A stretch of DNA of 8,066 nt, from positions 1 to 8,066 of the forward strand of contig DAOWHM010000134.1 of NCBI GenBank assembly GCA_030641425.1, in the 5' to 3' direction. How positions within the stretch are numbered: the first letter of the stretch is position 1; every line of letters begins with the position of its first letter. Below the pieces are notes generated by a model. The model did not search any database. It saw only the letters and a list, made by a program, of their open reading frames with translations, and had not been told where the DNA came from. This stretch comes from Candidatus Bathyarchaeota archaeon (GTDB lineage: Archaea; Thermoproteota; Bathyarchaeia; Bathyarchaeales; SOJC01). A program made the position numbers and the translations under genes. Below are positions 4,828-8,066 of the stretch, piece after piece.

Positions 4828-6179
4828 CTTGCATAGCCACTTCCCAAACTACGATATACAAATCCATATTTCCTCGCCTTAAGTGGGTCTATAATATGAG
4901 GAACATCAATAAGCGCGGGAGACTTCTTAGCCAAAAACTTAGCTCGTTTCAGATTCAATCGTTCGAACCTAGAATGCCCAACCAGAATGATTAAGCAGTC
5001 TGTCCCTTCCATCGTCCTCGAAAAGTCTTCCGATTCAAAGCCGAGTTCAACTAACTCTTTCTTCGAAAAGAAAGGATCATAGACATGAACCGTCTTCACT
5101 TTTTTTCTGAGAAGACTGACAAGTTTCATTCTTGGAGCTCCTGGGGTCACCTTGCAATTTGGCATCTGGGAAATCCCAATGACAGAAACTTTCGCACTTC
5201 TGACAGTCTTTCCGCAGACTTTAAGAGCTTCTTTAATCAATCGAAAAATCTGGCTTACAATTTCGTCGTTGATCTTTCTTGCTATGAGCATCAATCGAGG
5301 ACTTAAGTCTGCATTCTCAGATTCTTGTAGGAGCATTTGGGAGTTCCTTCGAATTGAGTCAGCAATTAGGCCTGGTGATGGTAAAGAAAAAGCATGGCTT
5401 CTCTCAGCAGCCTTCAAGATTTCGAGAAAGTCTATCTTGAGCCTCTCGCATATTTTGGCAAATTCATTGGTCATTGCCAGATTAGCTTCCTTTTTCGCTT
5501 CCATAAAAAGACTCAAAGCTTCAACAGTCCTGATGTTAGTAACCTCAACAATCTCCGATTGAACCTTGCTAAATATCAACCTAGCTGTATTGAGGCTTGC
5601 CTCGTCAATCGCTCCTATGACTCTAGTTGTGTCAAGATTCTTCTCCGACATGACTTTCATAGGGCTTGATGCTAAGCCAAAATCTCTGCCGGCTTCGAAG
5701 CCTGATGTGCTCTCAAGAATACTGCACATATTATCTTCGATAATTCCCGGGCCAGTCTGAGTTACAAAAAGAACCAACGAACCTCGATTCAGCCCCATAC
5801 CAACTTCTTTACATGTCCTCTCAAGGGGTGAGTAATTTGGTCTTCCTTTCCCATCTATTGCAGTTTCCACCGAAATGACTACAATCTCACCTGCAGATGC
5901 AGCTTCTCTGACACTGGAAGTCACTTCGAAAGACTTTTCCATCTTTTCATTTTCAGAAGTTTGAGAGTCTTCATCCTCCAGTACCCGTCTTCTAACTCTG
6001 TTCAGCTGTTTTAACACATGCGGGTTTGAATTTGCGCATATTACCTTGAACCCTGCATTCGCAAACAAACGTGCAAGTGGAACACCCAATTCACCACATT
6101 CAGCAAAGGCTATGGTGTAGCGTTTACATTCTTCGAAGCTTTTAATGTCCTCTTCACTGATTTCCAATATGCCAGTCAT
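4824..6179 (-). CDS. UDP-glucose/UDP-ManNAc dehydrogenase-family protein with degenerate active site
   Basis: 451 residues from the ATG at 6179, which has GGAG eight nt before it. A TTG at 6227 is in frame but lacks a spaced ribosome-binding site. All three family domains are recognisable: NAD domain (TIAFAECGELGVPLARLF), central helical domain (EALSLF...NLAMTNEFAKICERLKID) and C-terminal UDP-binding domain (VSVIGISQMPN, then TDCLIILVGHSRF and ALIDVPHIID). The key residues differ. The nucleotide loop reads ECGELG instead of GxGxxG. The catalytic-Cys segment, normally GGHCxPxDP, reads IADSIRRNS with Ser275 at the Cys position. The catalytic Lys and Asn of the central helix are Ser and Ala, and the UDP-binding Lys and Arg of the last domain are not evident. 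A normal four-electron oxidation to a uronic acid is therefore unlikely. It may be a two-electron dehydrogenase, a binding protein or a partner of the adjacent Gfo/Idh enzyme. Confidence 0.8.
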   Translation of the reverse strand: MTGILEISEEDIKSFEECKRYTIAFAECGELGVPLARLFANAGFKVICANSNPHVLKQLNRVRRRVLEDEDSQTSENEKMEKSFEVTSSVREAASAGEIVVISVETAIDGKGRPNYSPLERTCKEVGMGLNRGSLVLFVTQTGPGIIEDNMCSILESTSGFEAGRDFGLASSPMKVMSEKNLDTTRVIGAIDEASLNTARLIFSKVQSEIVEVTNIRTVEALSLFMEAKKEANLAMTNEFAKICERLKIDFLEILKAAERSHAFSLPSPGLIADSIRRNSQMLLQESENADLSPRLMLIARKINDEIVSQIFRLIKEALKVCGKTVRSAKVSVIGISQMPNCKVTPGAPRMKLVSLLRKKVKTVHVYDPFFSKKELVELGFESEDFSRTMEGTDCLIILVGHSRFERLNLKRAKFLAKKSPALIDVPHIIDPLKARKYGFVYRSLGSGYAR

Positions 6180-6245
6180 TCTTGAGGCTCCAATCGGATT
6201 TGATAAGAGAGGGCTTGACAAGTTCAAAGCCTTATGCTTTTGCTC

Positions 6246-7613
6246 TTAGGGGCTTATGAGGTGTTGCAGTTTCTCCTTATATTCTTTGACTATTTCAATT
6301 GCTCTCGCTTTTGTCTTTGCCTCAGCATAAAAACGATAGATAGGCTCGGTTCCGCTTGGTCTAATCAGTATCGAACTGTTATCTGTGAACCATAATTTAA
6401 CTCCGTCAATTCTCTCCGGGTTTAGATGGCTAACTTCCTCGGTCAGACTCTCTAGAACATTGATCATCTGTTCAATTGGACACGCCATTTTGTCTTTTAC
6501 GAGATAGTATCGCGGTAGATTGTCGAAGAGTTCAGAGAGCGTTTCATCAGTCTTCGCCATTATCCCAAGAATAAGTGCAGTTGACATTGCTCCATCCCTT
6601 ACAGGTTGGTGGGGACCATAAAACACACCACCGTTCTCTTCTCCCCCAAGTTTTGTCTTCAATCTTTTCATTGTGTGGGAGACTATGGTGCTACCTACTT
6701 TTGTCCAAACAACCTTTCCCTCATATCTATCTGCAATGTCTTTAACTACCTGTGAGGAGCTGACGGGTGTAACAATTGTCTCTCCATGATTCGTTTTGAG
6801 AAAGTCCTCTTCAATCAAAGCGAAAGATCTATCTCCCCATTGAATCTTTCCTGCGTCATCCACGAAAATAGAGCGGTCAGCATCCCCGTCAAAGGCAACA
6901 CCAACATCTGCCCCAATCGCTTTGACAGTAGTGGCTAGCTTTCTCAAGTTCTCTGGTCGAGGTTCCGACAATCTTTCAGGGAAGGTTCCATCAATATCAC
7001 CGTTTATCGTCGTTACCTTGCACCCTAGATCTCTTGCCAAGTATGGAGTGACTAGAGACCCTACTCCATTGCCTGCGTCTACAGCGATATGAAAGTGTCG
7101 TTTTCTGATCTCAACTACGTTTATGTGTTGTTTTATCGATTCTTTGTATTCATTCAATATCCCTGGAAGTAAGCGTCTTTGTCCAATGTTATTCCAACTG
7201 GAGAATTTTACCCGCTTTCTGAAGAATAGCTCTTCGATCTCTCTTTCCTGTTGACCTGAAATCTCCACCCCATCTCTCCACATAACCTTTATTCCATTGT
7301 ATTCCGGTGGATTGTGGGAAGCAGTAATCATCACCCCCCCATCCATTCCATGATTATTCACTGCATATTGGATGCATGGCGTCGGCACCATTCCAGCATC
7401 ATAAATCTTGCAGGCTGTTGAAAGAAGTCCGCTGGTAACAGCATATGCCAGCATGATATTGCTCGTTCTACCATCGTATCCCACGAGGATATTGCCTTGG
7501 TTGAAGAATGTGCCTATTGCTTCAGCGATTCTTGCTGCATATTCTGGTGTTAGCTCTCTATTGACGATTCCTCTGATTCCATTCGTCCCGAACAAACGAT
7601 GAGGTCTCACCAA
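6246..7613 (-). CDS. glmM: Phosphoglucosamine mutase / phosphohexomutase (alpha-D-phosphohexomutase family)
   Basis: 455 residues, full length and apparently intact. It interconverts hexose (or hexosamine) 6- and 1-phosphates through a phosphoserine. Motifs in order: LFGTNGIRG at the N-terminus (7-15), the phosphoserine loop TASHNPPEYNG (97-107, Ser99), the magnesium loop DGDADR (242-247), the sugar-specificity loop GGEENGG (323-329) and the phosphate-binding loop RPSGTEP (418-424). The GEEN-type loop and the FGTNGIRG start favour the archaeal GlmM-like group, but archaeal members are often active on glucose and mannose phosphates too. The start is TTG at 7613 (or GTG three bases on); GAGGGAG lies about 10 nt before it and overlaps the stop of the upstream nucleotidyltransferase gene. 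The 15-nt gap and shared pathway indicate one operon. Confidence 0.92.
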   Translation of the reverse strand: MVRPHRLFGTNGIRGIVNRELTPEYAARIAEAIGTFFNQGNILVGYDGRTSNIMLAYAVTSGLLSTACKIYDAGMVPTPCIQYAVNNHGMDGGVMITASHNPPEYNGIKVMWRDGVEISGQQEREIEELFFRKRVKFSSWNNIGQRRLLPGILNEYKESIKQHINVVEIRKRHFHIAVDAGNGVGSLVTPYLARDLGCKVTTINGDIDGTFPERLSEPRPENLRKLATTVKAIGADVGVAFDGDADRSIFVDDAGKIQWGDRSFALIEEDFLKTNHGETIVTPVSSSQVVKDIADRYEGKVVWTKVGSTIVSHTMKRLKTKLGGEENGGVFYGPHQPVRDGAMSTALILGIMAKTDETLSELFDNLPRYYLVKDKMACPIEQMINVLESLTEEVSHLNPERIDGVKLWFTDNSSILIRPSGTEPIYRFYAEAKTKARAIEIVKEYKEKLQHLISP

Positions 7614-7628
7614 ACTTATGTCTCTCCC

Positions 7629-8066
7629 TCACACTATACACTGTGATGTAACTGCTTTTTCGTCAACTTCCTTTGAAGGGCAGACTTTGACATTTTCCTT
7701 CAATGTAGTATTGTCTTGAATAGTGGCATGATCGCCAATTAAGCATCCTCTCTCGATCTTCACATTTCTCCCAATAGTGACGTATTCTCCTATTATAGCA
7801 CCATTGACGGATGAAAGATCCAAGATTGTAGCATTAGGGAAGATTACTGAGTTCTCAATGTGCACTTTGTCACCAACACAAACTCCGTTTCCAATTGAAA
7901 CATTTGGCCCTATTATCGCTGCCTCTCCTAATTTTACACTCTCGCCGATTGCCACGTTTTCCCTGATCTGTGACCCCTCCCCATGAATAATCTTCATTGA
8001 ATGGCCACCATTTAACTTGGTTGCCAACCAAAGCGCGTTGGCTCTGATATAATCGGCTGGCTTTCC
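7629..8066 (-). CDS. C-terminal part of an NDP-sugar nucleotidyltransferase with left-handed beta-helix domain, cut by the right edge
   Basis: The frame is open to the window edge (145 residues visible). The first visible residues, GKPADYIRANALWLATKL, are the linker that ends the nucleotidyltransferase domain in glucose-1-phosphate and mannose-1-phosphate nucleotidyltransferases. The internal TTG or ATG codons are therefore not the true start; the gene begins beyond 8066. The rest is a left-handed beta-helix of hexapeptide repeats (IRENVAIGESVKLGEAAIIG, then VTIGRNVKI, CLIGDHATI), ending in TSQCIV. This helix may carry acetyltransferase activity, as in GlmU-like proteins, or serve only in assembly. 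It probably supplies the activated NDP-sugar, using the sugar-1-phosphate made by the next gene. Base and acceptor specificity reside in the unseen part. Confidence 0.85.
   Translation of the reverse strand, partial: GKPADYIRANALWLATKLNGGHSMKIIHGEGSQIRENVAIGESVKLGEAAIIGPNVSIGNGVCVGDKVHIENSVIFPNATILDLSSVNGAIIGEYVTIGRNVKIERGCLIGDHATIQDNTTLKENVKVCPSKEVDEKAVTSQCIV

Noticed and set aside
5085..5760. Several plus-strand open frames of 60-136 codons opposite the dehydrogenase-like gene
   Set aside because: They lie antisense within a well-supported coding region, have no family-like content and look like shadows of its codon pattern.
6180..6227. TTG at 6227 as the start of the dehydrogenase-like gene, adding 16 residues
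   Set aside because: It has no well-spaced ribosome-binding site, while the ATG at 6179 has GGAG eight nt upstream and gives a family-like N-terminus.
7629..8027. A complete stand-alone beta-helix acetyltransferase starting at TTG 8027
   Set aside because: The frame stays open to the window edge, and the upstream residues GKPADYIRANALW are the end of a nucleotidyltransferase domain, so the gene is partial.
1..8066. CRISPR array, tRNA or rRNA gene, insertion sequence
   Set aside because: No regularly spaced repeats, tRNA-like cloverleaf, rRNA stretch, transposase or terminal inverted repeats were seen on reading both strands.

Overview
The window looks like a chromosomal segment of a moderate-GC archaeon, most likely from the TACK side of the domain (Bathyarchaeia or a relative is my guess). 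The reasons are a crenarchaeal-style family B DNA polymerase (PolB1 type), an archaeal Trm112 with a CPxD first knuckle, an archaeal JAMM metalloprotease, a short Thermoplasma-type lipoate ligase, and TATA-like promoters with short leaders. Lineage is inferred from protein style only; no rRNA gene or other taxonomic marker is present.

Layout, left to right. Positions 3-164 (+) are the 3' end of an unrecognised gene cut by the window edge, which converges on a JAMM/MPN metalloprotease gene (210-593, -). A 71-bp divergent spacer with a TATA-like element separates that gene from a lipoate-protein ligase A gene (665-1450, +). The ligase gene meets, three bases on, the end of a family B DNA polymerase locus (1454-3361, -). 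A spacer of about 215 bp separates the polymerase from a Trm112 gene (3578-3868, +), which overlaps its convergent neighbour by 4 bp. From 3865 to the right edge, all genes lie on the minus strand and form a tight sugar-nucleotide operon, read in this order: an NDP-sugar nucleotidyltransferase (only its left-handed beta-helix C-terminus is in the window), a phosphoglucosamine/phosphohexose mutase, a UDP-glucose/UDP-ManNAc dehydrogenase-family protein without the usual catalytic residues, and a Gfo/Idh/MocA-family oxidoreductase. The last two genes overlap by ATGA.

How the genes may work together: the mutase and nucleotidyltransferase would make a sugar-1-phosphate and then an NDP-sugar. The dehydrogenase-like protein and the Gfo/Idh oxidoreductase could then oxidise or remodel it, probably for surface glycans or protein glycosylation. 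The substrate cannot be read from sequence.

The most unusual element is the polymerase. It reads as one colinear protein interrupted by a single in-frame TGA immediately after motif C (YGDTDS). It lacks almost all of the 3'-5' exonuclease domain, and the conserved Asn of motif B is Val. A further 31-codon open stretch lies upstream in the same frame and also ends in TGA. This is either a decaying or exonuclease-less polymerase paralogue, or a two-subunit polymerase made by a split at motif C. The second most unusual element is the dehydrogenase-family protein, in which the catalytic Cys, Lys and Asn positions all appear substituted.
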